Shown: piece after piece, positions 1 through 9,124 of the stretch | How the letters are laid out: each line of letters begins with the position of its first letter | Position numbering within the stretch: position 1 is the stretch's first letter | Assembly (NCBI GenBank): GCA_946411385.1 | Contig: CAMKDV010000019.1 | Span: 1 to 39,112 of the forward strand | From: an uncultured Bacteroidales bacterium | GTDB lineage: Bacteria; Bacteroidota; Bacteroidia; Bacteroidales; Paludibacteraceae | DNA length: 39,112 nucleotides | Direction: 5' to 3' | Made by a program: the position numbers and the translations under genes | The notes under the pieces: model-generated | Told to the model about the DNA's origin: nothing | The model's database searches: none | Seen by the model: the letters and a program-made list of their open reading frames with translations, nothing else

Positions 1-96
1 CTTTCCCCTTTCACCTTTCAATTTTCACCTTTCAATTTCCTTTCCCCTTTCACCTGTAGCGCAGCGTCCTTTCAATTTTCACCTTTCAATTTTCAA
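1..96. repeat. Degenerate heptamer tandem array
   Basis: Units of the type CTTTCAC, CTTTCAA and TTTTCAC follow each other every 7 bases from the window edge, with a short non-repeat break near 54-68. The array runs into the stop codon of the amylase gene, which reads on the minus strand and ends at 93. It may continue to the left of the window. It is closely related to the array at 3359-3449. Confidence 0.8.
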
Positions 97-1967
97 TTCT
101 TCCCCAGCGGAACAATGATTGCCGTCAGCCCTTCCACCTTCATCGGTTCGTTCAGGTCGATCTTTTGTCCGCTGATGACGTCCGTACCTTTCTTGCTGTA
201 GTTGTCCATCACCTCAGCATAGCGCTCGATAGGAATGAGTCGCGGTTCGTCCGACGCGTTGATGTAAACGAATACAGCCTCCTCGTCCGTGTAGCGAACA
301 TAGGCGTACGTGTTGTCGCGGCTGAGGAAGTGCATCAGTTTGCCGTTGTGAACAGGCTTGCTGTCCTTGCGCCAGTTCAACAGACGGGCATAATATTCAT
401 ACAGATCTTTCTGCTTGGGTTCCAGCTTGGCAGGTTCGTTGCCGAACAGCGGGTGGTTGACGCGCAGCGCTCCGTGGTTGCCGATATCGTCTGGGTTGAG
501 CGAGATCAGTCCATATTCCTCGCCGTAGGTCAGTTGCGGTATACCGCGCATAGTAGCCAGCAAGGCAACAATCAGTTTGTTGCGCTCGTAGCTCTTATCA
601 AGAAGCATATCGCGTACGCGAGGTGTGTCGTGGTTGCTGTCGAAAATCAGCACGTTGTCAGGATGGGCGTACAGGTAGTCGTCAGCTATCACTTCGTAGC
701 ACTTGAGCAGTCCTTTTCCCCAGCCTTCACCTTTGTCCCCCAAAGCGGCAGCCATAGCTTCTTGCAGCGGGAAATCCATCACGCAGGGCAGATTGGAGTT
801 GTAGCCGTCAGAGTTGTTGGCGTCAGCTTGCCAGTAAGCGATCTGCGAGGTAGGACGTGTCCAGCACTCGCCTACGATATTGATGCCTGGGTATTCTGCA
901 CGCACGGCAGCAGTCCATTGGCTGATAGGCTCTTTCTCGTTGTACGGGTATGTATCTACGCGCAGACCGTCCAGGTCCATCGCCTCAATCCACCAGATAG
1001 CCCATTGCTGGAAATATTTGAGAAGGTCAGGATTGTCCAGATTCATATCCGGCATCGAGGTGTCGAACCATCCGCTGTTCATGCCGATGAAGTCGGCGTG
1101 TGAGGCGTGCGGGTCAGCAGCCGTTGTGAACTGCCAGTTGGAGCGCGTGAACTCGGGATACTGGTGAATCCAGTCCTGGTAAGGCAGATCTTTCATCCAC
1201 CAGTGAGCCGAACCGCAGTGGTTAGGCACGATATCCATGATCATCTTCAGTCCTTTCTGATGGGCAAGGTCTACCAGCTGCTTGTACAGCTCGTTCGAAC
1301 CGAAACGCGGGTCGATGTGGTAATAGTCGGCGCACGCATAGCCGTGGTAGGATTGCGTAGGCTCGTTGTCGAGCAGCAGCGGAGTATTCCAGATAGCGGT
1401 AGCACCTAAGGCTTTGATGTCATCCAGATGGTTGATTATTCCCTGGATGTCGCCGCCATGACGGCCGAACCACTCCGTAGGAGCTGCTTTCTCGGCGGTA
1501 TTGGCGGTGTTGTCGTTCGTAGGATCGCCATTGGCAAAACGGTCGGGCATAATCAGGTAGATCACATCAGCCGGCGTATAACTGATATTGGCACGATGGT
1601 TAGCCTTTCGGGCTTCGATGGTATAGTCAACATAAGCGGATTTCTTGCCTTTCGTCAGTGTGATGCGGTACAGACCGGGTTCCGTAGCCACGAGGTCGAC
1701 AAACAGATAGTTCGGCGACTCGGCATTATGCTGACTTTTCACCGTCAGACCGAGGCACTGACCTTTCATCACCTTGCCTGCTGCAATCTGTTGGATGTTT
1801 ACAGTGGCGTCTGCCAGATCTTCGCCTTGCAGCATAAGGGTGAGAGGCATGTTCATGCCCGTGAACCAACTAAGCGGCTCAGCACGCTCAATGCGCGGCT
1901 TAGCCTGCATACTCAACGACAACAGGAGGCACAATGCCAATCCTGAAACGCTTGCAATGTTTTTCAT
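93..1967 (-). CDS. Secreted GH13 alpha-amylase / neopullulanase-like (SusA-type)
   Basis: Glycoside hydrolase family 13 enzyme, expected to cleave alpha-1,4 bonds in starch, pullulan or cyclodextrins outside the cytoplasm. The ATG at 1967 begins MKN and a hydrophobic signal peptide ending near MQA; two codons further upstream is only a TTG. An N-terminal beta domain (about residues 25-120) resembles the cyclomaltodextrinase N-domain. The TIM barrel follows with DIVPNH (about 245-250), nucleophile D338 in DGLRVD, acid/base E367 in VGECW and D447 in NHDTPR, then a C-terminal beta domain. At 624 residues it matches SusA-like neopullulanases. It lies 62 bases downstream of the YihY/BrkB gene on the same strand, and no promoter is visible in that gap, so co-transcription is possible. 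No susC, susD or susR homologue is in the window, so membership of a starch-utilisation locus cannot be judged. Substrate choice is inferred. Confidence 0.9.
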   Translation of the reverse strand: MKNIASVSGLALCLLLSLSMQAKPRIERAEPLSWFTGMNMPLTLMLQGEDLADATVNIQQIAAGKVMKGQCLGLTVKSQHNAESPNYLFVDLVATEPGLYRITLTKGKKSAYVDYTIEARKANHRANISYTPADVIYLIMPDRFANGDPTNDNTANTAEKAAPTEWFGRHGGDIQGIINHLDDIKALGATAIWNTPLLLDNEPTQSYHGYACADYYHIDPRFGSNELYKQLVDLAHQKGLKMIMDIVPNHCGSAHWWMKDLPYQDWIHQYPEFTRSNWQFTTAADPHASHADFIGMNSGWFDTSMPDMNLDNPDLLKYFQQWAIWWIEAMDLDGLRVDTYPYNEKEPISQWTAAVRAEYPGINIVGECWTRPTSQIAYWQADANNSDGYNSNLPCVMDFPLQEAMAAALGDKGEGWGKGLLKCYEVIADDYLYAHPDNVLIFDSNHDTPRVRDMLLDKSYERNKLIVALLATMRGIPQLTYGEEYGLISLNPDDIGNHGALRVNHPLFGNEPAKLEPKQKDLYEYYARLLNWRKDSKPVHNGKLMHFLSRDNTYAYVRYTDEEAVFVYINASDEPRLIPIERYAEVMDNYSKKGTDVISGQKIDLNEPMKVEGLTAIIVPLGKN

Positions 1968-2029
1968 ATACAATATAATTATAAATTAAATTTTCCAATC
2001 ACTCTTCCCGCTCAACTGCCATTACCCGT

Positions 2030-3352
2030 CTACATGCCCATCTCGCTGAGTCGGATGTTGGTCAGCGTATTATGCTCGTCTTTCAGCTGCGTGAATCGTT
2101 TCCAGAACGCTTGCATCTCAGCCGACGCGCCACGCAAGAACGCTTCCGTACCTTGCCTGTCAATCCTGTCGGTCACCATACCTACCGTAATCTTGTGGGT
2201 ATCCAACGCAGGCTGGTAGGTCTTTTCCTCTTTCTCCTCGGTATATACGGTGCGCACCAAGCCTGTCTCCACCATCCGGTTCAGCAGGTTGATCACAACG
2301 CGGATAGGTATTTTCGTTTCTTGTGCCAATTCGGTAGCCATCAACGGCGTCTCATCGTTCTCAAAGCGGCTGATGATGATGTGCAGCAGATAGATGGTCA
2401 GAAAATCCTTGTACCGCCGCGACATCATATCCACATCTTTCTCGTACTCAAACTGTTCGTTGTTCTGGATGGCAAAACTCAGTTCGGCGCCGATCAATAT
2501 GAGCAGACACGCCCATTGCAGCCAGATCATTATTATAGGTATAGCCGCAAACGCTCCGTATACGATGCTCGTCCTACCCAGGAAGACGATGATGTACATC
2601 GACAACATCTGCAATAGCTCGAAGAGCGAACCCATCACTATCGCAGGGAAGATCGCGCTCGAGAAATGTACTTTTGTGTTCGGTATAGCCATGTACATCC
2701 ATAGGAATAGCACCCACACAATCACAAACTTCATGATTGTCACCAGCGAACTGTGTGCACGATGCAAGGTGCTGAGCCACGAGATGGAGTTCACCGTGGT
2801 ATGTAGGAAAATGTCCAGACCGGAAGTAACGATCAGCAGCACGGGTATGATGAACAGCACGGCTATGTAGGTCGTCAGCTGGCGTACAACGGATCGCGAC
2901 TTCTTGACATCCCAGATTGTGTTGAAGGCTTGCTCCACATTGCGGAAGAAGCTGTACACCGCCCATATAAGGATAAGCAGTCCTATACCGATGAAGGCGC
3001 CGTCTTGTGCTGTCTCCAGATAGCGGTTGACCATCTCCATGATTGTCGGTACAAGGTTCGTCTCGCCCAACATGGTGGATGACAGCCTATCCTCAATCAA
3101 CTGGGAAAAACCAAACCCTTTGGCGATGGCAAGAACCATGGCAAAGATCGGTATGATGGCAAACACCAGGTTGTATGTCAGCGCGTTGGCAGCTATGTTC
3201 AGCTGTTTCGAACTGAAGCCACGAATCACCAGAATAATCGTCTTCAGCATAGCCACACCGAAGCGCTTCGTCTGCCTTCCGTCGCGCAACTCATCCGATG
3301 TCTTCCGCCATAACTCGTACTGAAGAAACTCTTTTATTTTATCCCAACTCAT
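2030..3352 (-). CDS. YihY/BrkB family inner-membrane protein
   Basis: Integral membrane protein of the YihY/BrkB family, formerly misnamed ribonuclease BN. About six hydrophobic segments lie between residues 50 and 290, including AANALTYNLVFAIIPIFAM near 57 and GIGLLILIWAVYSFF near 122, and FNTIWDV near 142 is a typical family motif. A cytoplasmic C-terminal part of about 130 residues (VATELAQ..IPIRVVINLLNRMVETGLV) looks like a winged-helix segment, as in many Bacteroidetes members. Its 440 residues are long because of this tail. The family's role is not settled; transport has been suggested. The start ATG follows the 3' end of the RNase P RNA and a heptamer array, with no obvious promoter, so read-through from the rnpB promoter is plausible. 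Confidence 0.85.
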   Translation of the reverse strand: MSWDKIKEFLQYELWRKTSDELRDGRQTKRFGVAMLKTIILVIRGFSSKQLNIAANALTYNLVFAIIPIFAMVLAIAKGFGFSQLIEDRLSSTMLGETNLVPTIMEMVNRYLETAQDGAFIGIGLLILIWAVYSFFRNVEQAFNTIWDVKKSRSVVRQLTTYIAVLFIIPVLLIVTSGLDIFLHTTVNSISWLSTLHRAHSSLVTIMKFVIVWVLFLWMYMAIPNTKVHFSSAIFPAIVMGSLFELLQMLSMYIIVFLGRTSIVYGAFAAIPIIMIWLQWACLLILIGAELSFAIQNNEQFEYEKDVDMMSRRYKDFLTIYLLHIIISRFENDETPLMATELAQETKIPIRVVINLLNRMVETGLVRTVYTEEKEEKTYQPALDTHKITVGMVTDRIDRQGTEAFLRGASAEMQAFWKRFTQLKDEHNTLTNIRLSEMGM

Positions 3353-3358
3353 AATTCC

Positions 3359-3449
3359 CTTTCACTTTTCACCTTTCACTTTTCACCTTTCACTTTTCAC
3401 CTTTCACTTTCCACCTTTCACTTTTCACCTTTCACCTTTCACTTTCCAA
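3359..3449. repeat. Heptamer tandem array, 12 units of CYTTTCA type
   Basis: Twelve consecutive heptamers occupy 3359-3442 (84 bases), mostly alternating CTTTCAC and TTTTCAC, and a decayed thirteenth unit follows. The array fills the space between the end of the RNase P RNA and the yihY start codon. On the transcribed minus strand it reads as GTGAAAR units, so it would form a purine-rich, weakly structured 5' leader. Confidence 0.9.
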
Positions 3450-3451
3450 AA

Positions 3452-3812
3452 AGCCAGGAGCAGACCTGTAAGCGGGGTTCTGTGTCGCACCCGATAATGG
3501 ACGCGATGCTTATCATTAATCTCGGGTAACATATTGCTATGCACCTCTCTCGCGCTCTACCCTCCTGCTCGAGCGAGCAACTCTCTGTTCGGGCAATTTG
3601 CCGAACACGCAGGTATACTTGAGCTTGCAGCCCGCAGTGTGCTCGTTTCACCTCGCCCTGGCGCCATCTGTGCGATCGCGTTGCCGAAGGCGACTCGTCT
3701 CTGTAGCAGGGACCAAACATTGCTGCCTGACGGCCGTTAACCGCTGCAGTGCTCTGTGCTGCCCCGACTTTCCTCTGCCTTGCGGTAGCGATAAGCCGGC
3801 CTACTCCTGTCT
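3452..3812 (-). ncRNA. rnpB: RNase P RNA, bacterial class A
   Basis: Catalytic RNA of RNase P, which matures the 5' ends of tRNAs. On the minus strand the P4-region sequence GAGGAAAGTCGGGGC lies near 3777-3763 and the universal 3' signature ACAGAACCCCGCTTACAGG near 3482-3464. P1 can be drawn between 3809-3798 (CAGGAGTAGGCC) and 3466-3455 (GGTCTGCTCCTG) with two G-U pairs, which sets the mature ends at about 3812 and 3452, around 360 nt. The promoter at 3864-3895 implies a 5' precursor extension of about 45 nt. A short U run (CTTTTT) follows the 3' arm of P1 and may be a weak terminator. Confidence 0.93.
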
Positions 3813-3863
3813 TGTTACACCTATCGGCAATAGAACATTCCTCTCGTCAATAGGATTTCGCTA

Positions 3864-3895
3864 CAAAGGTACAAAAAAAAATCCAATTCTGCAAA
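3864..3895 (-). promoter_or_regulatory. Bacteroidetes promoter of rnpB
   Basis: On the minus strand a -33 TTTG (3895-3892), a 20-base spacer and a -7 box TACCTTTG (3871-3864) match the Bacteroidetes primary sigma factor consensus exactly. Transcription should start near 3857. Confidence 0.88.
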
Positions 3896-3930
3896 TTTTT
3901 CTACGATAATATGTTTTTTTTGCCGAAAAA

Positions 3931-3962
3931 TTTGCAAATATGGAAAAAAATTTGTAACTTTG
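3931..3962 (+). promoter_or_regulatory. Promoter of the small membrane protein / parC / parE operon
   Basis: TTTG at 3931-3934, a 20-base spacer and TAACTTTG at 3955-3962 match the consensus exactly. Transcription should start near 3968, about 33 bases before the ATG at 4001. It is divergent from the rnpB promoter, with 35 bases between the two -33 boxes. Confidence 0.85.
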
Positions 3963-4000
3963 TAGTCGATTTGTTGAAAATCCCTTAAATTTATTCGAAT

Positions 4001-4168
4001 ATGGATACGTTACTTAAGAATCTCGGTTTGATCATCTTCCTTTGTGGAGTAATCTGCCTGTGTGTGTACTATTTCGGTGTTCCGAGCAACGGGCTGCTCG
4101 TTAGCAGCTTGGTGCTGGAGTTCATAGGCATCATCGCTTATGTTATTCTTAACAAGCGTCTTGACTGA
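4001..4168 (+). CDS. Small two-helix membrane protein (55 aa), first gene of the parCE operon
   Basis: A 55-residue reading frame begins MDTLLKNLGLIIFLCGVICL and ends LNKRLD before TGA. It has two hydrophobic segments (about residues 8-25 and 32-50) joined by a YYFGVPSNG turn, with a basic C-terminus, so both ends are probably cytoplasmic. It is the first open frame after a consensus promoter, starts about 33 bases from the predicted transcript start and ends 34 bases before the parC ATG. I do not recognise the family. Its place ahead of parC and parE suggests only shared transcription. It is too short for most gene callers and could be missed. Confidence 0.72.
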   Translation: MDTLLKNLGLIIFLCGVICLCVYYFGVPSNGLLVSSLVLEFIGIIAYVILNKRLD

Positions 4169-4202
4169 TAGCGCTTATTGGCAATTGGACTGATAAGTGT
4201 TT

Positions 4203-6899
4203 ATGGCCGAGTTCAGCGACGCAATCAAATACCATCTGACGGGCATGTACCAAGACTGGTTCTTGGACTATGCCTCTTATGTCATTCTTGAGCGAGCCGT
4301 ACCTGCTATTGAGGACGGCTTGAAGCCTGTTCAGCGCCGTATACTCCACGCAATGAAAGCCGTGGACGACGGCAAGTACAACAAGGTGGCTAACATCGTC
4401 GGTCAGACGATGCAGTACCACCCGCACGGCGATGCCTCTATTGGCGATGCGCTCGTGCAGCTCGGGCAGAAAGATCTGCTCATCGATTGTCAGGGTAACT
4501 GGGGTAACATCCTCACCGGTGACGGCGCAGCCGCACCGCGATACATCGAAGCGCGGCTGTCAAAGTTCGCACTGGAAACGGTGTTCAACCCCAAGACTAC
4601 CCGCTGGATGGCGTCTTACGACGGCAGAAAGAAGGAACCCGTACACCTGCCTGTGAAGTTCCCGCTACTGCTCGCGCAGGGCGTGGAAGGTATAGCCGTC
4701 GGCCTGAACTCGAAGATTCTTCCCCATAACTTTGTTGAGCTGTGCGATGCCGCACTGGCTTATCTGCGTGGCGAGGAGTTCACCCTCTATCCTGACTTCC
4801 CCACGGGCGGTGAGGTGGATGTGAGCCGCTATAATGATGGCGAACGGGGTGGTGTAATCAAGATACGCTCGCGTATCAGCAAGGCGGATGACAACCGTAC
4901 GCTCATCATCAGCCAAGTGCCTTATGGTACAACCACATCCAAGATTATCGAGACCATCCTCAAGGCGCAAGACCGAGGCAAGATTAAGATAAAGAAGGTA
5001 GACGACTTCACCGCCGAAGAGGCGAAGATAGTCGTGCAACTGGCGCAAGGCGCATCTTCGGATAAAACGATTGATGCCCTCTATGCGTTCACCGATTGTG
5101 AGGTGTCTATCTCGCCCAACTGCTGCGTTATTCAGGACAAGAAACCTATCTTCACCAGCGTAAGCAACCTGCTCAGGCTGTCGGTGGATAATACCAAGGC
5201 GCTGCTCAAACAGGAACTGGAGATACAGAAAGCCGAACTGGAAGAGCAGTACTTTTATACCTCGCTGGAGAAGATCTTCATCGAGAACCGCATCTACAAG
5301 GAGCAAGGCTACGAGCAGGCGGCAAGCAAGGAGAAGCTCATCCGCTTTGTGGATGGCGCATTGGAGCCGTTCAAAGCCAAACTTATTCGTGAAGTCAGAA
5401 CAGAGGACATAGAAAAACTGTTCGACATCCGAATGATTCGTATCACCAAGTTCGACTCGAAGAAAGCCGACGAACTGATGAAAGATCTGGCGGCGAAGAT
5501 CAAGGCTACCGTACACGATCTCAACCACCTGACCGAATATACCATCGCGTGGTTTGAGATGCTTAAGCAGAAATACGGAGCCAAGTATCCGCGCAAGACC
5601 GAGGTGCGTAACTTCGCCAATATCAATGTTAAGACCATCGTCGAGGCGAACGAGAAGCTGTATGTCAACTACCAAGACGGTTTCATCGGTACCGGTCTGA
5701 AGAAAGACGAGTTCCTCTTCAACTGCTCCGACATCGACGATATTATCATCTTCCACAAGGACGGCAAGTACAAGATCGTACGCGTGGCAGAGAAGGTGTT
5801 CATCGGTACGGATATCTTGCACATAGCCATCTTCAAGAAGGATGACACGCGCACGATATATAATGTAGTGTACCGCGACGGCAAAGGCGGCATCTACTAC
5901 ATGAAGCGTTTCCACGTCACGGGCGTGGCGCGCGACAAGGAATATGATGTCACGCAGGGCAAGCCCGGATCGAAGATCGTCTATTTCACCGCCAACCCCA
6001 ATGGTGAGGCGGAGATCATTCGCGTGGCGCTCAAGCCGCAACTCCACCTCAAGAAGATTGAGGTGCTCAAGGATCTTGCCGAACTGGCAGTCAAGAGTCG
6101 CTCGGCACGAGGCAATGTGCTCACCAAGTACGAGGTCAAATCCATCACGCTCAAGCAGAAAGGTCACTCAACCTTGGGCGGTAGAAAAGTGTGGTTCGAT
6201 CCCGATGTGCTGCGCGTCAACTACGACGGGCAAGGTACTTATCTGGGCGAATATGACGACGAAGACCGCATCCTCGTGCTCACCACCGAAGGCGATTACT
6301 ATCTCAATACCTTCGATGTGACGGCGCACTTCGACAACAATATCCTCCGCGTCGAGAAATGGGACCCCGAGAAAGTGTGGTCTCTTGCGATGTGGAACGA
6401 CGAACTGGGCTTCTATTACGGCAAACGCTTCACGCTGGCGGACGCTTCCGCCAAAGCGCAATCCATCTTGGGCGAAGCCAAAGGCCATAGGATGGTGGTG
6501 CTGCAAGATCGTGACGAAGCTACCTTCCAACTGCAGTTCACCGACGAGAATCGTCCGCCGCTGGATGTGCTCATGTCCGAGTTCATCGATGTCAAGTCAG
6601 CCAAAGCGCGCGGCAAACGTTTATCGAACTACGATATAGCCAACATCATCGATGTCACGCCCGAACCCGAACCGGAACCCGAAGAGCCGGAAGAGATAGA
6701 ACCGGATAATGAGGATGCCGAGCCGGAAGGACAGGAGCCGGAGACGCAGGCAACGGACAATCAGGAAGAAAACCAACAGGAAAGCAAAACAGAACCCAAG
6801 GAGGAGAAGCCGAAAGGCGTAACCACCGAGATTCAGGGTGTACCCTTTACCATAACGAACGAGCAGCAAGACGTACAATTGTCGCTTGATCTGGAATAA
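4203..6899 (+). CDS. parC: DNA topoisomerase IV subunit A
   Basis: Breakage-reunion subunit of topoisomerase IV, which decatenates daughter chromosomes. The ATG at 4203 (MAEFSDAIKYH) is preferred over the GTG two codons upstream. DGLKPVQRRIL (about residues 38-48) and QYHPHGDASIGDAL belong to the quinolone-resistance region, and the catalytic tyrosine is Y114 in AAPRYIEARLS. A coiled coil and a beta-pinwheel C-domain (about 490-810) follow. Beyond about residue 817 a very acidic Glu/Pro tail runs to about 880 before a short conserved end (TEIQGVPFTITN). At 898 residues it is longer than Gram-negative ParC (about 750), partly because of this tail. Unlike most ParC/GyrA genes it precedes its B subunit; the parE ATG follows its stop codon by three bases. 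Confidence 0.95.
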   Translation: MAEFSDAIKYHLTGMYQDWFLDYASYVILERAVPAIEDGLKPVQRRILHAMKAVDDGKYNKVANIVGQTMQYHPHGDASIGDALVQLGQKDLLIDCQGNWGNILTGDGAAAPRYIEARLSKFALETVFNPKTTRWMASYDGRKKEPVHLPVKFPLLLAQGVEGIAVGLNSKILPHNFVELCDAALAYLRGEEFTLYPDFPTGGEVDVSRYNDGERGGVIKIRSRISKADDNRTLIISQVPYGTTTSKIIETILKAQDRGKIKIKKVDDFTAEEAKIVVQLAQGASSDKTIDALYAFTDCEVSISPNCCVIQDKKPIFTSVSNLLRLSVDNTKALLKQELEIQKAELEEQYFYTSLEKIFIENRIYKEQGYEQAASKEKLIRFVDGALEPFKAKLIREVRTEDIEKLFDIRMIRITKFDSKKADELMKDLAAKIKATVHDLNHLTEYTIAWFEMLKQKYGAKYPRKTEVRNFANINVKTIVEANEKLYVNYQDGFIGTGLKKDEFLFNCSDIDDIIIFHKDGKYKIVRVAEKVFIGTDILHIAIFKKDDTRTIYNVVYRDGKGGIYYMKRFHVTGVARDKEYDVTQGKPGSKIVYFTANPNGEAEIIRVALKPQLHLKKIEVLKDLAELAVKSRSARGNVLTKYEVKSITLKQKGHSTLGGRKVWFDPDVLRVNYDGQGTYLGEYDDEDRILVLTTEGDYYLNTFDVTAHFDNNILRVEKWDPEKVWSLAMWNDELGFYYGKRFTLADASAKAQSILGEAKGHRMVVLQDRDEATFQLQFTDENRPPLDVLMSEFIDVKSAKARGKRLSNYDIANIIDVTPEPEPEPEEPEEIEPDNEDAEPEGQEPETQATDNQEENQQESKTEPKEEKPKGVTTEIQGVPFTITNEQQDVQLSLDLE

Positions 6900-6902
6900 A
6901 CC

Positions 6903-8786
6903 ATGGCAGAGAACTATAACGAAGACAATATTATCCATCTTGACGACCGCGAGCACATCCGCCGACGTCCGGGTATGTATATAGGCAAGTTGGGTGACGG
7001 CAGTCACTCCGACGACGGTATCTATGTGCTCATCAAGGAGACCATCGACAATTCTATCGACGAGTTCCGTATGAACGAAGGCAAGGTGATTGATGTTACT
7101 GTAGCTGATGGGCGCGTCACCGTGCGCGACTATGGCCGTGGTATTCCTTTGGGCAAGATGGTCGATGCCGTCTCCATCCTCAACACCGGCGGCAAGTACG
7201 ACAGCAAAGCCTTCAAGAAATCCGTCGGTCTGAATGGAGTAGGTACCAAGGCGGTGAACGCCCTATCCAAAGAGTTTGTCGTCGAGTCAGTGCGTGAAGG
7301 CAAGGTGCGCCGTGCTACCTTCCGTCAGGGGCACCTCATCAACGATACGGGTATCATCGATGCGCCCGCTACGATGAAGCGCGGCACGATGATCATGTTC
7401 GTGCCCGACGATAGCAAAGGTCTGTTCGAGAATTACAGTTTCCGCGACGATTATATCGAAACGATGATGCGCAACTATGCGTATCTCAATACCGGTCTTA
7501 CGCTCAACTACAATGGCCGTAAGTTCCTCTCTAAGAACGGTCTGCTTGACCTGCTCACCGAGACGATGACCGTCGATCCTCTTTATCCCATCATCCATCT
7601 CAAGGGTGAGGATATCGAGATTGCCCTGACCCATACCGATCAGACGGGTGAGGAGTACCACTCGTTCGTCAACGGTCAGCACACCATCCAGGGCGGTACG
7701 CATCAGGCTGCCTATCGCGAGGCTATCGGACGCACCATCAAGGAGTTCTTTGGCAAGAATCAGGACCTGAGCGACATCCGTAACGGCATCGTCGGAGCTA
7801 TTGCCATCAATGTGGAGGAACCTGTCTTCGAGAGCCAGACCAAAGTCAAACTCGGCTCGAAAGATATGAGTCCCACGGGTGGGGTATCGGTCAATAAGTT
7901 CGTCAACGATTTTGTTGGCTTGCAATTGGATAACTACCTGCACATGCACCCCGAAGTCACCGAGGTGATGCTCAAGAAGATACAGGATTCCGAGCGCGAA
8001 CGCAAAGCTATTGCGGGCGTGACCAAGGCGGCACGCGAACGCTCGAAGAAGAACCTGCTGAACAATCCCAAGTTGCGTGATTGCCAGATCCACTTCAACG
8101 ATGCCAAGCCTGTGCGCTCATCCAAGGATGCTGACGACGATCTGCGCGACGAGACATGCATCTTCATCACCGAGGGTCTGTCGGCATCGGGTAGTATCAC
8201 CAAGAGCCGCGATGTGCGTACCCAGGCGGTGTTCTCGCTCCGCGGTAAGCCGCTCAACAGTTATGGCCTGACCAAGAGCGTCGTGTACGAGAACGAGGAG
8301 TTCAACTGCCTGCAATCGGCGCTGAACATCGAGGACGGCCTGGACGAACTGCGCTACAACAAAGTAATCATCGCTACCGATGCCGATGTCGATGGAATGC
8401 ACATCCGTCTGTTGATGCTTACGTTCTTCCTACAGTTCTTCCCCGATCTGGTAAAGAAAGGACATGTCTATATCCTCCAGACGCCCCTCTTCCGCGTCAA
8501 GAACAAGAAAGAGACCCGCTACTGCTATAGCGAGGAGGAACGCCTCAAAGCTATCGACGAGATCAGTTCGCCCGAGATTACACGATTCAAAGGTCTTGGT
8601 GAGATCTCTCCCGACGAGTTCAAGGGCTTCATCGGTCAGGAGATACGCCTTGATCAGGTCACGCTGCGCAAGGAGGATGCCGTGGGCGAACTACTGAACT
8701 TCTTTATGGGCAAGAATACCTCCGAGCGTCAGGACTTTATCATCAACAACCTGGTGGTGGAAGAGGATGAAGTCAACGAAAATTGA
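6903..8786 (+). CDS. parE: DNA topoisomerase IV subunit B
   Basis: ATPase subunit of topoisomerase IV, partner of the ParC upstream. The GHKL ATPase shows E46 and N50 in [10 protein letters not shown], the DYGRGIPLG loop (77-85) and [13 protein letters not shown] (109-121). The transducer domain follows. The TOPRIM domain has its metal-binding EGLSASG near residue 423 and [12 protein letters not shown] near 493. [13 protein letters not shown] is the usual C-terminal signature of the B subunit. The length of 627 residues is normal for ParE. The stop codon lies inside a heptamer repeat (8781-8808) that also carries the start codon of the next gene. Confidence 0.95.
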   Translation: MAENYNEDNIIHLDDREHIRRRPGMYIGKLGDGSHSDDGIYVLIKETIDNSIDEFRMNEGKVIDVTVADGRVTVRDYGRGIPLGKMVDAVSILNTGGKYDSKAFKKSVGLNGVGTKAVNALSKEFVVESVREGKVRRATFRQGHLINDTGIIDAPATMKRGTMIMFVPDDSKGLFENYSFRDDYIETMMRNYAYLNTGLTLNYNGRKFLSKNGLLDLLTETMTVDPLYPIIHLKGEDIEIALTHTDQTGEEYHSFVNGQHTIQGGTHQAAYREAIGRTIKEFFGKNQDLSDIRNGIVGAIAINVEEPVFESQTKVKLGSKDMSPTGGVSVNKFVNDFVGLQLDNYLHMHPEVTEVMLKKIQDSERERKAIAGVTKAARERSKKNLLNNPKLRDCQIHFNDAKPVRSSKDADDDLRDETCIFITEGLSASGSITKSRDVRTQAVFSLRGKPLNSYGLTKSVVYENEEFNCLQSALNIEDGLDELRYNKVIIATDADVDGMHIRLLMLTFFLQFFPDLVKKGHVYILQTPLFRVKNKKETRYCYSEEERLKAIDEISSPEITRFKGLGEISPDEFKGFIGQEIRLDQVTLRKEDAVGELLNFFMGKNTSERQDFIINNLVVEEDEVNEN

Positions 8787-8808
8787 CAATTGACAAATGA
8801 CAAATGAT
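8781..8808 (+). repeat. Short heptamer array spanning parE stop and next start codon
   Basis: Four consecutive units read AATTGAC, AATTGAC, AAATGAC and AAATGAT. The first holds the TGA of parE and the third holds the ATG of the 92-residue gene, so a change in copy number would alter the intercistronic distance in steps of 7. Confidence 0.8.
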
Positions 8809-9075
8809 ATTTGCTGCGGGCAGCATCTTGATTGTGAAAAGGGCTTGCGCATCTTGCGCGACGAGAGCCTCTACTACAACGATGAGGAACTCGATGCCTA
8901 CAAAGGCATTGCAGCCGAAGATCTGACCGAAGAGCAGGCGGCAGAGATACGCGAGGTGTTCCAAACGCTCATGCCTAAAGAGGTAAGCGATTGGGTCTGC
9001 GCCATGCAGGCGCGAGGTATCAGCCTGCCGGCGGATGTGCGCGAAGAAGCGCTACTGCTTATCAGCGAGCAATGA
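8797..9075 (+). CDS. Small acidic protein with Cys/His motif (92 aa), unknown function
   Basis: Cytoplasmic protein of 92 residues starting MTNDICCGQHLDCEKG. The CC-x3-H-x2-C cluster (residues 6-13) could bind a metal or be redox active. The rest is acidic and helical (DDEELDAYKGIAAEDLTEEQAAEIREVFQTL), ending in a segment with VSDWVCAMQARGISLP. The start lies 10 bases after the parE stop, inside a heptamer repeat, and a strong terminator follows at 9089-9123, so it is the last gene of the operon. I do not recognise a functional family. Residues 63-71 are encoded by DNA that matches part of the 16S leader near 38890-38916 (see findings). Confidence 0.75.
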   Translation: MTNDICCGQHLDCEKGLRILRDESLYYNDEELDAYKGIAAEDLTEEQAAEIREVFQTLMPKEVSDWVCAMQARGISLPADVREEALLLISEQ

Positions 9076-9088
9076 CAAGTTAATAATA

Positions 9089-9123
9089 GGGCTAACTAAA
9101 AACGTGGAATTTTTAGTTAGCCC
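9089..9123. terminator. Bidirectional intrinsic terminator between convergent genes
   Basis: Perfect 14-base arms, GGGCTAACTAAAAA (9089-9102) and its complement (9110-9123), surround a 7-base loop. T-rich sequence follows on the plus strand and A-rich sequence precedes the stem. It separates the parCE operon from the convergent ttcA-like gene, whose stop codon is at 9125. Confidence 0.9.
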
Positions 9124-9124
9124 T

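Noticed and set aside
165..1103. 312-codon open frame on the plus strand
   Set aside because: It is the antisense shadow of the GH13 gene, lacks a start context and has no recognisable domain.
3534..3909. Open frames over the RNase P RNA region
   Set aside because: The sequence is fully explained by rnpB structure and signatures on the minus strand.
4665..6167. 500-codon open frame antisense to parC
   Set aside because: Composition (Leu, Asp, Val, His rich) is that of an antisense shadow of a GC-rich gene; no promoter or family match.
7287..8093. 268-codon frame antisense to parE
   Set aside because: Shadow of parE for the same reasons.
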